A stretch of DNA of 64,000 bases, from contig QFPM01000016.1 in the NCBI GenBank assembly GCA_003248655.1, positions 1 through 64,000 on the forward strand. The letters are read 5' to 3'. Position 1 is the stretch's first letter, and each line of letters starts with the position of its first letter. The notes under the pieces were generated by a model. That model saw nothing but the letters and a program-made list of their open reading frames with translations. It did no database searches and was not told where the DNA came from. Below are positions 54,719 to 62,302 of this stretch, piece by piece. A program made the translations under genes and the position numbers. Origin of the DNA: Microbacterium sp. (GTDB lineage: Bacteria; Actinomycetota; Actinomycetes; Actinomycetales; Microbacteriaceae).

Positions 54719-55779
54719 AGACGCCGACGCCGGCCGGGAACGTGCGCCCGCTACCAGTGATGGTGCAGCCCCTCCCCGCCGAAACCATCACCGGATTCCT
54801 CGGCAGGCTCGCCACCGCGAACGCCCTCACTCCCCGCGAACTTCGCCTGCACGTCACCGACCTCGCTGGGCTGTCACCCTCGCACCCCAACCTCGAGCGC
54901 GCTGCGAAGTGGGCGGAGCGGCTCGGCGGCCTCAAGCCCGGGCACTTCGAGAACGATGCCCGCAAGAACGCGATGTATGTCCGTTGCCAGCACTACGCCT
55001 GGCAACCGACGCTCTGCAAACGGTGCGGATACGCGCAGGCCGCCAGGAACGCGTGTCGGCGGTGCGCGAGAGGGGAGCAGACCTTGGTGCAAAGCAGGGG
55101 TGGCGCTGTCTGCAACCGCCACCGGCGCTGGCATCTTGACGGCGCCGATGTCGACCTCGCGGGGTTCCCGGAGTTCGCCCATGCCGAGCGTTGCCTGTCG
55201 GGCACGCTGTGGAAGCGCGGCATCGGACTCACCACCGGCGAGCTGCAATTGGCCGCTTCTCTCGTTCGGTATTGGTCGATCGAGGAGCGCCTCGACGGGA
55301 GAATCGCCGATCGAATGGCAACGATCGGAATCAACTCGCTCGATGCCGACAGCGTCTTCCTCGCGGCCTACCCCGAGATCGTGCGCCTGACCACGATCCT
55401 CACCGACCTGTCCTTCGCGAGCTACCTGCTCAGCCCTCGGTTCAGCCTTGCGGAGCAGGTCTGGGCTCTTGAGGCCGCGGTTGTCACCGTCATGAGCGGC
55501 TGCACGACTTCACGCCTTCATCAGATCGCGGAACAGATCGTGGCGCGAGGGAAGATGGCTGTGGAGACCGCGTTCGGCATGCGCCAGAACGCGAGCAACA
55601 ACCGCCCCGCGACCCTCGAGAAGTCACTCGTCGCATCGTCCCAGAGGCACCGAAGCTGCCTACTCCGACACCTCAGCACCGTCAGGATTCAAATCCTCCC
55701 CTATGAGCCCGGGTTTGCGGTCCCGTCGAATCGCGTGCTGGGCCGCCGCAAGCCGCTGCCTGATCTCGTCGACGCGTAG
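54715..55779 (+). CDS. tniQ: TniQ-family target-selection protein (element A)
   Basis: 354 aa; ATG overlaps the tnsC stop. The N-terminus (PLPVMVQPLPAETITGFLGRLATANAL) is the TniQ signature. Zinc-finger cysteines and histidines follow (C91, C101, C104, C114, C117, C133, H136, H140). No TnsD-length DNA-binding extension is present. TniQ links target recognition to TnsC. As the only target factor in the element it must account for the choice of another transposon's end. The last 40 residues are poorly conserved-looking. Confidence 0.87.
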   Translation: MKTPTPAGNVRPLPVMVQPLPAETITGFLGRLATANALTPRELRLHVTDLAGLSPSHPNLERAAKWAERLGGLKPGHFENDARKNAMYVRCQHYAWQPTLCKRCGYAQAARNACRRCARGEQTLVQSRGGAVCNRHRRWHLDGADVDLAGFPEFAHAERCLSGTLWKRGIGLTTGELQLAASLVRYWSIEERLDGRIADRMATIGINSLDADSVFLAAYPEIVRLTTILTDLSFASYLLSPRFSLAEQVWALEAAVVTVMSGCTTSRLHQIAEQIVARGKMAVETAFGMRQNASNNRPATLEKSLVASSQRHRSCLLRHLSTVRIQILPYEPGFAVPSNRVLGRRKPLPDLVDA

Positions 55780-56097
55780 TGCCCGGATCTCGGCCGCCGC
55801 GTGTGCGTGGTGGCCATCAATCGCCCAACTCTGCGTCGGCGCTAGCTTCCTTGTCGATTGGGACGCTGAACGGCTCCTGGGTCTTGTTCGCCACCCCGGT
55901 CTGCTGAGCAAGTCTGAGTGGGACCAGGCTCGCTCCCAACACGAGATCCGGATCATCGACGAGTGAGAGCGCCGACGGAGGAGAGGGCTTGAATGGCGAC
56001 TCTTCATCAGGACGGCAGTGGCTCCCCGAGCCAGCGCCAGATAGGATCGACGCACCAAAGGCTGACCCGAACAGCTTCAAATTCAAAGGAGAATGAG
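55780..56097. other. Gene-free stretch between tniQ and the cargo operon
   Basis: 318 bases with no coding frame I can support on either strand. It must hold the promoter of the cargo operon. The only clear signal is AAGGAG at 56086-56091 serving the secreted-peptide gene. Confidence 0.55.
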
Positions 56098-56457
56098 ATG
56101 AAGTTCAAGAAGTCAGGCGCAGTACTGGCAGTGATGGCGGCCGTGGCCGTGTCGGTCGGGTCGGCCGGTCCGGCCACCGCATTGGGTAGCTCATCAGCGG
56201 GTTGCTCTTCTGTTGAAGCGGTCTATGGCAACAGCTCTGCCACCGGAAGTGCTCAAACATGGACCTCGTATTCGGGCACTTGTGGTCAACTCGGGGTACG
56301 TATCTTCTACAGGCTGTATGCAGGTTCGCCGACGTACTACACCTCCTGGCAATACGGGTATAGCTCCGTTTACGCGGGCAACCCCGGCAACACCGTTCTT
56401 GGCGGCAATCATCTCGCTAGGCGCGGCGCCAACTCAGATATCAACTTTAACTCGTAA
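56098..56457 (+). CDS. Small secreted two-cysteine peptide, candidate bacteriocin
   Basis: 119 aa. A Sec signal peptide (MKFKKSGAVLAVMAAVAVSV... with cleavage likely after GPATA, residue 28) is followed by a 91-residue mature part rich in Ser, Gly and aromatic residues (IFYRLYAGSPTYYTSWQYGYSSVY). It has two cysteines (C36, C62) for a single disulfide. AAGGAG precedes the ATG. It resembles no family I can name; length, secretion, disulfide and the ABC exporter downstream suggest an exported antimicrobial or signalling peptide. The lipoprotein gene overlaps its stop by one base (TAATG). Confidence 0.75.
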   Translation: MKFKKSGAVLAVMAAVAVSVGSAGPATALGSSSAGCSSVEAVYGNSSATGSAQTWTSYSGTCGQLGVRIFYRLYAGSPTYYTSWQYGYSSVYAGNPGNTVLGGNHLARRGANSDINFNS

Positions 56458-56924
56458 TGCGCCGGTTGTTGGTGGTAGCCAGCGCTCTCCTTCTCGCGGC
56501 ATCCTTGACCGGCTGTGGGGCTAGTGGTTCGAACGTCGGTACCACCGCCGATCAGGGTCATCCAGCCTTGTCGGACGGCGAGGTTAGCTACGACGAGTAT
56601 CAAGCAGCGTTTCGTGCCTACAGTTCCTGTCTTGAAGACGCGGGCTACAAGTTGGTAGTTCACGCTGAAGAGAACCAGACGATCCAGTTCTCCGTTCCCG
56701 GTGGAGCAGTCGAGTCAGGCGTGGATGCAAACTGCTACGACGAAGAATTCGCGGAGGTCGATGCGACCTGGCAGATTGCCCACATCGATACTTCCGAGTC
56801 CGCTCGCATACTGCGTACCTGTCTCGAGGGACTCGGTATCACTCCAGGAGAGTCGTATGACGAGATGACCAAACAACTCTCTGATTCTGGCAACGACCCG
56901 AGCGCCTGCTCCGCCTACTCGTGA
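56457..56924 (+). CDS. Small lipoprotein, candidate immunity protein
   Basis: 155 aa. A lipobox LTGC places the lipidated Cys at C20; the mature part holds four further cysteines (C58, C93, C122, C151), enough for two disulfides, with a helical pattern (SYDEYQAAFRAYSSCLEDAGY). It is encoded one base into the stop of the secreted peptide and before the ABC system. A surface lipoprotein made with a secreted peptide is a classical place for immunity or peptide capture, but no homology supports this. Confidence 0.7.
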   Translation: MRRLLVVASALLLAASLTGCGASGSNVGTTADQGHPALSDGEVSYDEYQAAFRAYSSCLEDAGYKLVVHAEENQTIQFSVPGGAVESGVDANCYDEEFAEVDATWQIAHIDTSESARILRTCLEGLGITPGESYDEMTKQLSDSGNDPSACSAYS

Positions 56925-58018
56925 GGGTAGAACGGAAAGGTCGCAAACCTCGTTCGGTTCTCTTCTTCGTCGTCGCATGCATCGGACTGTGGGCGATACC
57001 GGTGGCGATCGCCGGAGGCACGTGGGCTGTAGGGGCGGGGCTCGAGAGCGAGGCTGTATCGGCACCTCGAATCGATTACGTAACCGTCGGGGAGCGGATG
57101 GATGCCGAGGTACGCGAGGCAGTCGTCGATGTCTACTACGGGTCGGCCTTTGTAGCATCGGGAGGTGCGGGAGGAACGATAACCACGGTCGACGTGATGC
57201 CAGGAGATCCCCTCACTGAAGGCGATCACATTGCCTCAATCAACGGCGGGACACTCATCGCATACTCCCAACCACTTCCTCTCTACCGAGCACTATCGAG
57301 GGGAGATCGGGGACCGGACGTTGCGGCACTAGCAACGTTCCTCAGCGCGATGGGTCTACTGGATCCAGGCTACGTCGACGACAACTTTGGTCCTCAGCTC
57401 GACAGGGCGGTTCGAGAGTTTCAGCGGACGCTCGGCTACCCGGTCGACGGAGTATTTCGACCTGAATTCGTCTTGTACGTAGGTCCCGACTTCACTGTTG
57501 GTACCGTGTCGATCCAGCTCGGGGATCAGGTCGCGCCGGGAGCGGAGATCGTCAGAGGGGCACCGCCCGTGCTGAGAGCCGAGATAGTCGGTGTGGATCT
57601 GAGACCCCTTCCGCCGTTCTCGGGTGGGCCTCTTTCGCTTGAGATCGCCGGGACGACGTTCACGGTTGATGGCACGTCTCTCGAGGGAGAGGCTGTAGCA
57701 GGGATCGCACAGGGCCTCGCCGCGCTATCAATGAGCGGTGAGTTGATTGATGGGGGACAGATTAGGCGATACTCCGACGCAAAGATCTCGTTGGAGAACC
57801 CGAGCCGGTGGGGAGCGCTGCCATCTTCTGCGGTGTACGTGGGAGCGGAAGGACAGTTCTGTGCTGTCTCGGATGACGAAACCGTTGAGTCCCTGACGAT
57901 TGTCCGGGACGCAACCGGCGAAATCGGCACCGTTCTCGTTCCAAGCGAACTTGTTGGATTGAATGTACTAGCCGACGTGTCTCGTGCGGCAGAGAAAATT
58001 CTCGCCCAATGCAAGTAG
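56921..58018 (+). CDS. Membrane adaptor with peptidoglycan-binding domain (HlyD/MacA-like)
   Basis: 365 aa from a GTG overlapping the previous stop (GTGA). One N-terminal membrane helix (about 12-36) is followed by an extracytoplasmic part. A biotinyl-lipoyl-like segment (ITTVDVMPGDPLTEGDHIASINGG) is interrupted by a PG_binding_1 domain (ALSRGDRGPDVAALATFLSAMGLLDPG...FGPQLDRAVREFQRTLGYPVDGVF, about 122-180). A beta-rich C-terminus follows. In Gram-positive bacteria such proteins sit with MacB-type transporters and connect them to the cell wall. It ends 10 bases inside the ATPase gene. Confidence 0.82.
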   Translation: MRVERKGRKPRSVLFFVVACIGLWAIPVAIAGGTWAVGAGLESEAVSAPRIDYVTVGERMDAEVREAVVDVYYGSAFVASGGAGGTITTVDVMPGDPLTEGDHIASINGGTLIAYSQPLPLYRALSRGDRGPDVAALATFLSAMGLLDPGYVDDNFGPQLDRAVREFQRTLGYPVDGVFRPEFVLYVGPDFTVGTVSIQLGDQVAPGAEIVRGAPPVLRAEIVGVDLRPLPPFSGGPLSLEIAGTTFTVDGTSLEGEAVAGIAQGLAALSMSGELIDGGQIRRYSDAKISLENPSRWGALPSSAVYVGAEGQFCAVSDDETVESLTIVRDATGEIGTVLVPSELVGLNVLADVSRAAEKILAQCK

Positions 58019-58626
58019 CGGTCGAGGACATAACCGCGATGTTCGGTGGTCGAGTCGTGCTGAAGGTCGGGCACGCGACGTTTCAGTCGGGGGCGATCAG
58101 CGGGATTATCGGCCCATCTGGCAGCGGTAAGTCCACACTCCTATCGATCATCGCTGGTTTCCTGCAGCCGGCGACGGGAAAAGTGGAGTATCGCGACGGT
58201 GGTCGTCTTGGCCCACCAACGATGTCGGATATTTCATGGGTGCCACAAGGCGCATACCTACTTCCGGACCGAACAGTGCTAGACAACGTGGCGCTGGGCG
58301 CACTGTCAGTGGGGCTCGAGCTTGCTGTCGCGAAATTCACTGCGTTGCGCGCCCTGGAAAAGGTTGGACTCGAAGATCGCGGCCGCGATCTCGCGTCCAA
58401 CCTGTCCGGGGGCGAAGCACAGCGCGTAGCGCTGGCACGTGCAATATGTGCGCCGCGACCGATTATCCTTGCCGACGAACCCACGGCCAGCCTCGACCGA
58501 AAATCTGCGGGCACGGTCGCGAACATTCTGAGAAACATGCCCAGCGATCGACTTGTGATCGTCGCCACGCATGACCCACTTCTGATAGAACGATGCGATC
58601 AGATCTTGGATCTCGGTGTCTCGTGA
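58009..58626 (+). CDS. ABC transporter ATP-binding protein (MacB/LolD-like)
   Basis: 205 aa. Walker A GPSGSGKS (K41), Q-loop in WVPQGAYLLPDRTVLDNV, signature LSGGEAQRVALARA, Walker B IILADEPTASLD and the switch His in VATHDP are all present. Short length and LADEPTASLDR class it with efflux/MacB-type ATPases. It overlaps the adaptor gene by 10 bases and the permease by 4 (GTGA), so the transporter is made as one unit. Confidence 0.93.
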   Translation: MQVAVEDITAMFGGRVVLKVGHATFQSGAISGIIGPSGSGKSTLLSIIAGFLQPATGKVEYRDGGRLGPPTMSDISWVPQGAYLLPDRTVLDNVALGALSVGLELAVAKFTALRALEKVGLEDRGRDLASNLSGGEAQRVALARAICAPRPIILADEPTASLDRKSAGTVANILRNMPSDRLVIVATHDPLLIERCDQILDLGVS

Positions 58627-59657
58627 GTCATCGAACTGGATGGCGAGTGTCGCACTTGGTGCGCGAGGCCATGAAGAACGTTTTCGGACGCCGCTCGCGG
58701 CTTTTTCCTTACGCGGCCGCCGCACTTCTGTCGTCCACGTTTGTTGTCTTGGCGTTGCTCGCTCAGTCGATCGACTTCGACCACGAGATTGCAGCTGCGC
58801 ACGACAAGGGGAGGAATATCTTCACAGTCCAGTCGTCCTCGTCCGATAGGCCGGTCGTCATCACGCGAGAGTCCTGTGAGCGTCTAACGGGTGAGGCGGC
58901 CGTCGTTCGTGCGGGAATCATCACGGACAGGGGCCGGAAGAACGCGCAACCTTTGGGTAGCTCCCTTCCTCTGGTCGCAGTGAGTCCTACCTTGTTACCT
59001 CAAGTTGATCAAGGTAGAGCTGTCGTTGGGGTTGCTCTGCATCCCTCGGGCGCAGAAAGCAACATCGTCATTGACGGAGTTGTTCTTCGGGCAGTCTCCG
59101 GGCTCCGAGAGCCTGCTGGCATCGACGTCAACTCGGCAATTGCAATCCCTCTGGGGGTAGACGTCGTAGATGATCCTCGATGCGTGATTGAGATGAAGTG
59201 GAACGCAGATGGTGATGACCTTCAGCTCGCGCTCAATCAACTGCACGTGCAAGGCGGCCCCATCATCGCTGTTCCCGTCTTCGCGGAGACAACGTCTCTG
59301 ATTGGTGGCTTCCTAGCGCGTTCTGAGCGATGGCTTCCGATCCTCGTAGGTTGTCTGGGCGGCCTAGCTACGTCTCTCGCAATCCGAACTCGCCGAACTG
59401 AGCTCGCTGCTTACGTTTTTGCAGGAGCAACTCGCTCAGCCGTGGCGACGCTTGTGTCGCTTGAGTGCATCCTCATCGGAGGGGTAGCTGCCTTCGGCGG
59501 CGTCCTAACCACGCTCACTCTGGCCCCTTTCGCGTTGTCCCCTGCTTCACAGATGTTCGCAATGGTCGCAATGGGCGCAACCTGGATCGCGTCAGCGCTA
59601 CCAGTTTCGTTGCAGGTCGCAGTTGTCTCGCCTGTTGAGCTCGGAAAGCGTCGGTGA
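58623..59657 (+). CDS. ABC transporter permease (FtsX/MacB-like fold)
   Basis: 344 aa from a GTG overlapping the ATPase stop; the ATG at 58593 is inside the ATPase gene. One membrane helix near 28-48 (YAAAALLSSTFVVLALLAQ), an extracellular domain of about 190 residues, and three closely spaced C-terminal helices (WLPILVGCLGGLATSLAI, LVSLECILIGGVAAFGG, MFAMVAMGATWIASALPVSL) are the MacB/FtsX topology. With the ATPase and the adaptor it should export a peptide, plausibly the one at 56098. Confidence 0.82.
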   Translation: MSHRTGWRVSHLVREAMKNVFGRRSRLFPYAAAALLSSTFVVLALLAQSIDFDHEIAAAHDKGRNIFTVQSSSSDRPVVITRESCERLTGEAAVVRAGIITDRGRKNAQPLGSSLPLVAVSPTLLPQVDQGRAVVGVALHPSGAESNIVIDGVVLRAVSGLREPAGIDVNSAIAIPLGVDVVDDPRCVIEMKWNADGDDLQLALNQLHVQGGPIIAVPVFAETTSLIGGFLARSERWLPILVGCLGGLATSLAIRTRRTELAAYVFAGATRSAVATLVSLECILIGGVAAFGGVLTTLTLAPFALSPASQMFAMVAMGATWIASALPVSLQVAVVSPVELGKRR

Positions 59658-60080
59658 CGAGCGTGTTGCGGACCAACACCCGCGGGGCGAGCGGAGCACA
59701 GGTCGTTGACAACGCATCCGCGTTTTCTGCCGATCGATGTGTGGTTGCCCTCGCGACGCGATCGCGGATCCGCAAGACAAGGCGAGGCCGCACGGGGGTG
59801 CGGAGGCTCGTCCGCTAGCAGTAAAATTTACGCGTCCGCACGGGTGACTACCCGGTGGCGGAGATTGTTCGGCGAGGAGCTGATCGTCATCGAAGCCAGA
59901 CTCGATCACCGGCGCGAGGTCTACGACCGGTAGGGATGCCGCCATCGGCGCGCGAGCGAGACTGACCAGGGCGAGTGTCGCTACGGCGAACCACAAGCAC
60001 GTTGTCACGAGCGACGCCCAACGAGGCGAGCTTACTCACGGGAGCATCCGAGAACACGCGGTAACCGACCACAACATCAC
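59658..60080. other. Gene-poor right arm of element A
   Basis: About 420 bases without a supported gene. A minus-strand frame from 60008 begins like a signal peptide but has no ribosome site and degenerates into proline/cysteine-rich sequence. A CCGCAC/GTGCGG mini-hairpin near 59790 could terminate the cargo operon. Confidence 0.5.
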
Positions 60081-60081
60081 T

Positions 60082-60113
60082 GGCAAAAACTACAGAATCG
60101 CTGTCATCGGACA
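60082..60113. repeat. Right terminal region of element A
   Basis: The inverse TIR TGTCATCGGACA (60102-60113) is preceded by an inverted TnsB-type site (GGCAAAAACTACAGAATCGC) that matches the left-end repeats at the CTGTAGTTT core. Confidence 0.88.
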
Positions 60114-60118
60114 TCTCA
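60114..60118. other. Right target-site duplication of element A (TCTCA)
   Basis: Matches 50800-50804; the T-C-T-C-A also belongs to the interrupted left end of element B. Confidence 0.88.
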
Positions 60119-60195
60119 CTCCAGTTGTCCGATTCTCACGGACCTGTCGAGTCGTCTCACTCCAGTTGTCCGATTCTCACTCCAGTTGTCAGAAG
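60115..60195. repeat. TnsB-type repeats, left end of element B (displaced by element A)
   Basis: CTCACTCCAGTTGTCCGATT at 60115 and 60156 and CTCACTCCAGTTGTCAGAAG at 60176. Spacing is 41 then 20 bases, nearly the same geometry as the 41 and 21 of element A's left end. Confidence 0.85.
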
Positions 60196-60347
60196 CACGG
60201 CGAGCCGCGTAGCTCTTGGTCGACGCCATGCTCTTTGTCGCTGGCCGCCAGCCAGTGTCCCGCAGAACTCCGCGGCACAGTTTCACCCTCGACGGGCGCC
60301 GTCGCCACGGAACCTGCCAGTAGTCGATGGCAAGCAACACCGGAGAG

Positions 60348-60800
60348 TCAGAGGGTCAGGGCCATGGACCGAACGTCTGGCCTGTCGCCTCCGGGCAGCT
60401 GCCGGAATCCGGCCTGCTCATAAGTTGCGATCGCGGGCGCGTTGTCGGCAATCACGTTGAGCGCGACGCGCCTCGCACCGAGCGAGCGAGCCCTCTCTAC
60501 CGCCAGGCTCACCAGCGCGCCGCCATAGCCACGACCGCGCTCTGCCGGATCGACGATGACTCTCCCAATCCGGGCGGTGTCATCGGCCAGCGTGAGGTCG
60601 AAGTGCCCGATCACAAGTGACTCATCGTCGACCATCACCCACGCGCTTATCTCACTGGTGACGGTCATGGCTGCCAACTGATCTACTGTCAGCGGCCACA
60701 CCAACCGGGGACCCGTGAACAGGTACAGCGCCCTCTCATCCGGAATCCAACTCATCACCGTCGCAATGTCGGCGTCTACCCTCTCCCGCAGGCTCAGCAT
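60348..60800 (-). CDS. GNAT-family N-acetyltransferase (cargo of element B)
   Basis: 150 aa. The acetyl-CoA loop is VDPAERGRGYGGALVSLAVERA (Q/R-x-x-G-x-G/A type), preceded by beta strands RIGRVIV and followed by ARRVALNVIADNAPAIATYEQAGF, the C-terminal GNAT motif. RimI-like acetyltransferases of this size modify small molecules or protein N-termini; resistance to a toxic amine is one possibility for a mobile gene. It follows the small membrane-protein gene by 7 bases in the same direction. Confidence 0.88.
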   Translation of the reverse strand: MLSLRERVDADIATVMSWIPDERALYLFTGPRLVWPLTVDQLAAMTVTSEISAWVMVDDESLVIGHFDLTLADDTARIGRVIVDPAERGRGYGGALVSLAVERARSLGARRVALNVIADNAPAIATYEQAGFRQLPGGDRPDVRSMALTL

Positions 60801-60807
60801 GACGCCC

Positions 60808-61092
60808 TCACTCCGAGACCTCGATCACGATCTTGCCGCTCGCGTCGATGACACCCGGCCCCTTGTCGGGCGTCGGCGCCGGGGCGGGAATCTCTCGCTC
60901 GGCCTCCCACGCGATCCGCGCGTTGTGAGCAGACGGATGGAAGAGTTCGTCGAATCCGAGCAGGCCAGCTGATGAGGGTGCCGTGGCATCACCGGCATGA
61001 TGGCGCCGGCGGGTTGCGATCCCCACCACCCCAAAGACGATCGGAATGGCGAGCACAATCCCGATCGCGCCCCACCCAAGGAAGTCGCTCAT
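60808..61092 (-). CDS. Small membrane protein (cargo of element B)
   Basis: 94 aa from ATG 61092. One N-terminal membrane helix (FLGWGAIGIVLAIPIVFGVVGIA, about 4-26) is followed by RRRHH and a soluble tail with DELFHPSAHNARIAWEAEREIPAPAPTPDKGPG. I have no function for it. The upstream in-frame start at 61224 lies in the right-end repeat region and is rejected. It precedes the acetyltransferase in a two-gene operon. Confidence 0.7.
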   Translation of the reverse strand: MSDFLGWGAIGIVLAIPIVFGVVGIATRRRHHAGDATAPSSAGLLGFDELFHPSAHNARIAWEAEREIPAPAPTPDKGPGVIDASGKIVIEVSE

Positions 61093-61215
61093 ATGCCCCA
61101 GGGTAGAAGCAGCATCCCTGCTATGAATCCCCCGCCGGGCGGATCTGCTGACAAGTTGAGTGGCAGCGCTGATAGTGCGCATGGCCGCGGACACTCCCGG
61201 TGCGCGGCCGCGGAT

Positions 61216-61321
61216 TCGTAACAACTGTCGTGAGACGGATCACTGCGTTGGCTCGAACGCTCGAGTGAGAAAACCCCAGGTGAGCAGCTCCACGATCTGA
61301 CAACTCTCGTGAGATCCGACA
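61216..61321. repeat. TnsB-type repeats and terminus, right end of element B
   Basis: Inverted copies TCGTAACAACTGTCGTGAG (61216-61234) and ATCTGACAACTCTCGTGAG (61295-61313), then the terminal CGACA at 61317-61321. The inverted sequence reads CTCACGA-AGTTGT, matching the left-end motif CTCACTCCAGTTGTC. Confidence 0.83.
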
Positions 61322-61326
61322 TCCGT
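61322..61326. other. Right target-site duplication of element B (TCCGT)
   Basis: Matches 50788-50792. One base (G, 61327) separates it from the terminus of element C. Confidence 0.8.
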
Positions 61327-61356
61327 GTGTCGTGTCTCATTGTCCGACGCCACGCA

Positions 61357-61414
61357 AGTTGTCAGTAGCGCCAAGTGAGTTGTCAGTAGCGCCAACCACG
61401 TGTCATCCGCGCCA
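61357..61414. repeat. TnsB-type repeats, left end of element C
   Basis: AGTTGTCAGTAGCGCCAA at 61357 and 61378, 21 bases apart, and a degenerate third copy at about 61398. Confidence 0.85.
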
Positions 61415-61543
61415 TTGAATCTGTCAGTTGTTCGGCGCGTCGCGCAACGCTCCAGCCGCCCGCCGACGTAGCTTGGCGCCGAGCACGTACCCGAAGTACG
61501 CACTGTCAGGCTCACGATCCTCGACCACGAGAGACCTCGCACG

Positions 61544-62302
61544 GTGATCCTGACAACCTTCACGCCATCCGAGCACACCGCCACGGAACTCGCAGCTGCG
61601 ACTGTCGAGGTGAAGTACGGCGGCCGGGTGTGCGATATCGGGCCCGATCAAGTTTGCGAACTCGAGTTGTCGCGCATCTCTCCGATCCGGATATCCAAGG
61701 CGTACCCGGGGCGGGAGAACTACTCCGGCGTGTACTGGTCGGCGACGACGGGACGCCACCATTGGTTCGAGTCGCTGTACGAGAAGACGGCGCTGTCGGT
61801 TCTCGATCGCGATCCCGCCGTGGTCGACATTGCCACGCAGCCATTCAAGCTTCGCTGGGGCAGCTTGGGCATGGCGCACTTCCCAGACTTCCTCATCCGC
61901 AGGTCGGACGGCTCGCGGCTCATCGTCGACGTTCGTCCCCGCCGACGAATCAAAGCGCGAGACGCCGAACTCTTCGCGATCACGGCGGCGTGGGCCGCCT
62001 CGCTCGAGATGGACTACCGCCTGTTTGCGGACCTCACGAAGGTTGAGGATTGGAACCTTCGTCTTCTCTCCGGCTACCGCCACTCGCGCTGGGCATGCCC
62101 TGCGCCGGTCGCGGAGATGCTCACCGCCCGCCGAGGAGAGGCGCGCACGCTCCGCGACTGGGCGTCGCGCTTCGACGGAACCAGCAGCCCCGCGCGTGGC
62201 TTGCTCCTCACGGCGATCTGGCATGGAGCGCTCGAGGTGGATCTCGGGCGCCGTCTCGAGTTCGAATCCGTTGCAGTGTGCACAGGGAGGGGATGGGGAT
62301 GA
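61544..62302 (+). CDS. tnsA: TnsA-like endonuclease (element C), catalytic Lys replaced by Arg
   Basis: 252 aa from a GTG at 61544. The nuclease core is recognisable: E76 (HHWFESLYEKTAL), D115 (AHFPDFLIRR) and R131 in RLIVDVRPRRRIK, where element A has Lys (DVKP). The protein follows element A's TnsA in domain order (WSATTGRHHWFES versus WAATTGGHVWFES) but differs widely. Arginine at the lysine position may weaken 5' cleavage; R-for-K may also be tolerated. It overlaps tnsB by 4 bases. Confidence 0.86.
   Translation: MILTTFTPSEHTATELAAATVEVKYGGRVCDIGPDQVCELELSRISPIRISKAYPGRENYSGVYWSATTGRHHWFESLYEKTALSVLDRDPAVVDIATQPFKLRWGSLGMAHFPDFLIRRSDGSRLIVDVRPRRRIKARDAELFAITAAWAASLEMDYRLFADLTKVEDWNLRLLSGYRHSRWACPAPVAEMLTARRGEARTLRDWASRFDGTSSPARGLLLTAIWHGALEVDLGRRLEFESVAVCTGRGWG

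Larger units (their letters stand above)
50805..60113. mobile_element. Element A: complete Tn7-like transposon (tnsABC-tniQ plus ABC/peptide cargo)
   Basis: 9309 bp bounded by perfect 12-bp inverted repeats TGTCCGATGACA and 5-bp duplications TCTCA. The left end holds three clear and one weak 20-bp TnsB-type sites; the right end has at least one (60082-60101). Transposition genes occupy 51010-55779, cargo 56098-59657. No Cas gene, CRISPR array or second TniQ is present, so it is not a CRISPR-guided transposon. It is inserted inside the left terminus of element B. Confidence 0.93.
50793..61321. mobile_element. Element B: non-autonomous Tn7-like element, interrupted by element A
   Basis: Termini TGTCG (50793) and its inverse CGACA (61321) are flanked by TCCGT on both sides. 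When the nested element A and one TCTCA are removed, the left end reads TGTCGTGTCTCACTCC..., which agrees with the inverted right end at 21 of the first 28 positions. That leaves an element of 1215 bp. It has arrays of about 20-bp TnsB-type sites at both ends but no transposase gene. It carries a GNAT acetyltransferase and a small membrane protein. Its left end is split 12 bases from the tip, so it is probably immobile now. Confidence 0.82.

Noticed and set aside
54715..55779. TnsD-type targeting protein for a glmS attachment site
   Set aside because: At 354 aa it lacks the TnsD C-terminal extension, and no glmS sequence flanks the element.
55660..56086. Minus-strand genes opposite the tniQ 3' end
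   Set aside because: Frames are short, overlap each other, lack ribosome sites and show no family.
56098..56457. Lactococcin 972-type bacteriocin
   Set aside because: Operon layout is similar but the mature peptide lacks the motif pattern of that family as I know it; left as an unassigned secreted peptide.
59598..60008. Minus-strand secreted small protein starting at 60008
   Set aside because: The start looks like a signal peptide, but there is no ribosome site and the rest is shadow-like Cys/Pro-rich sequence antisense to the permease end.
50805..60113. CRISPR-associated (CAST) Tn7-like transposon
   Set aside because: The element is complete in the window and contains no cas gene, CRISPR array or second TniQ.
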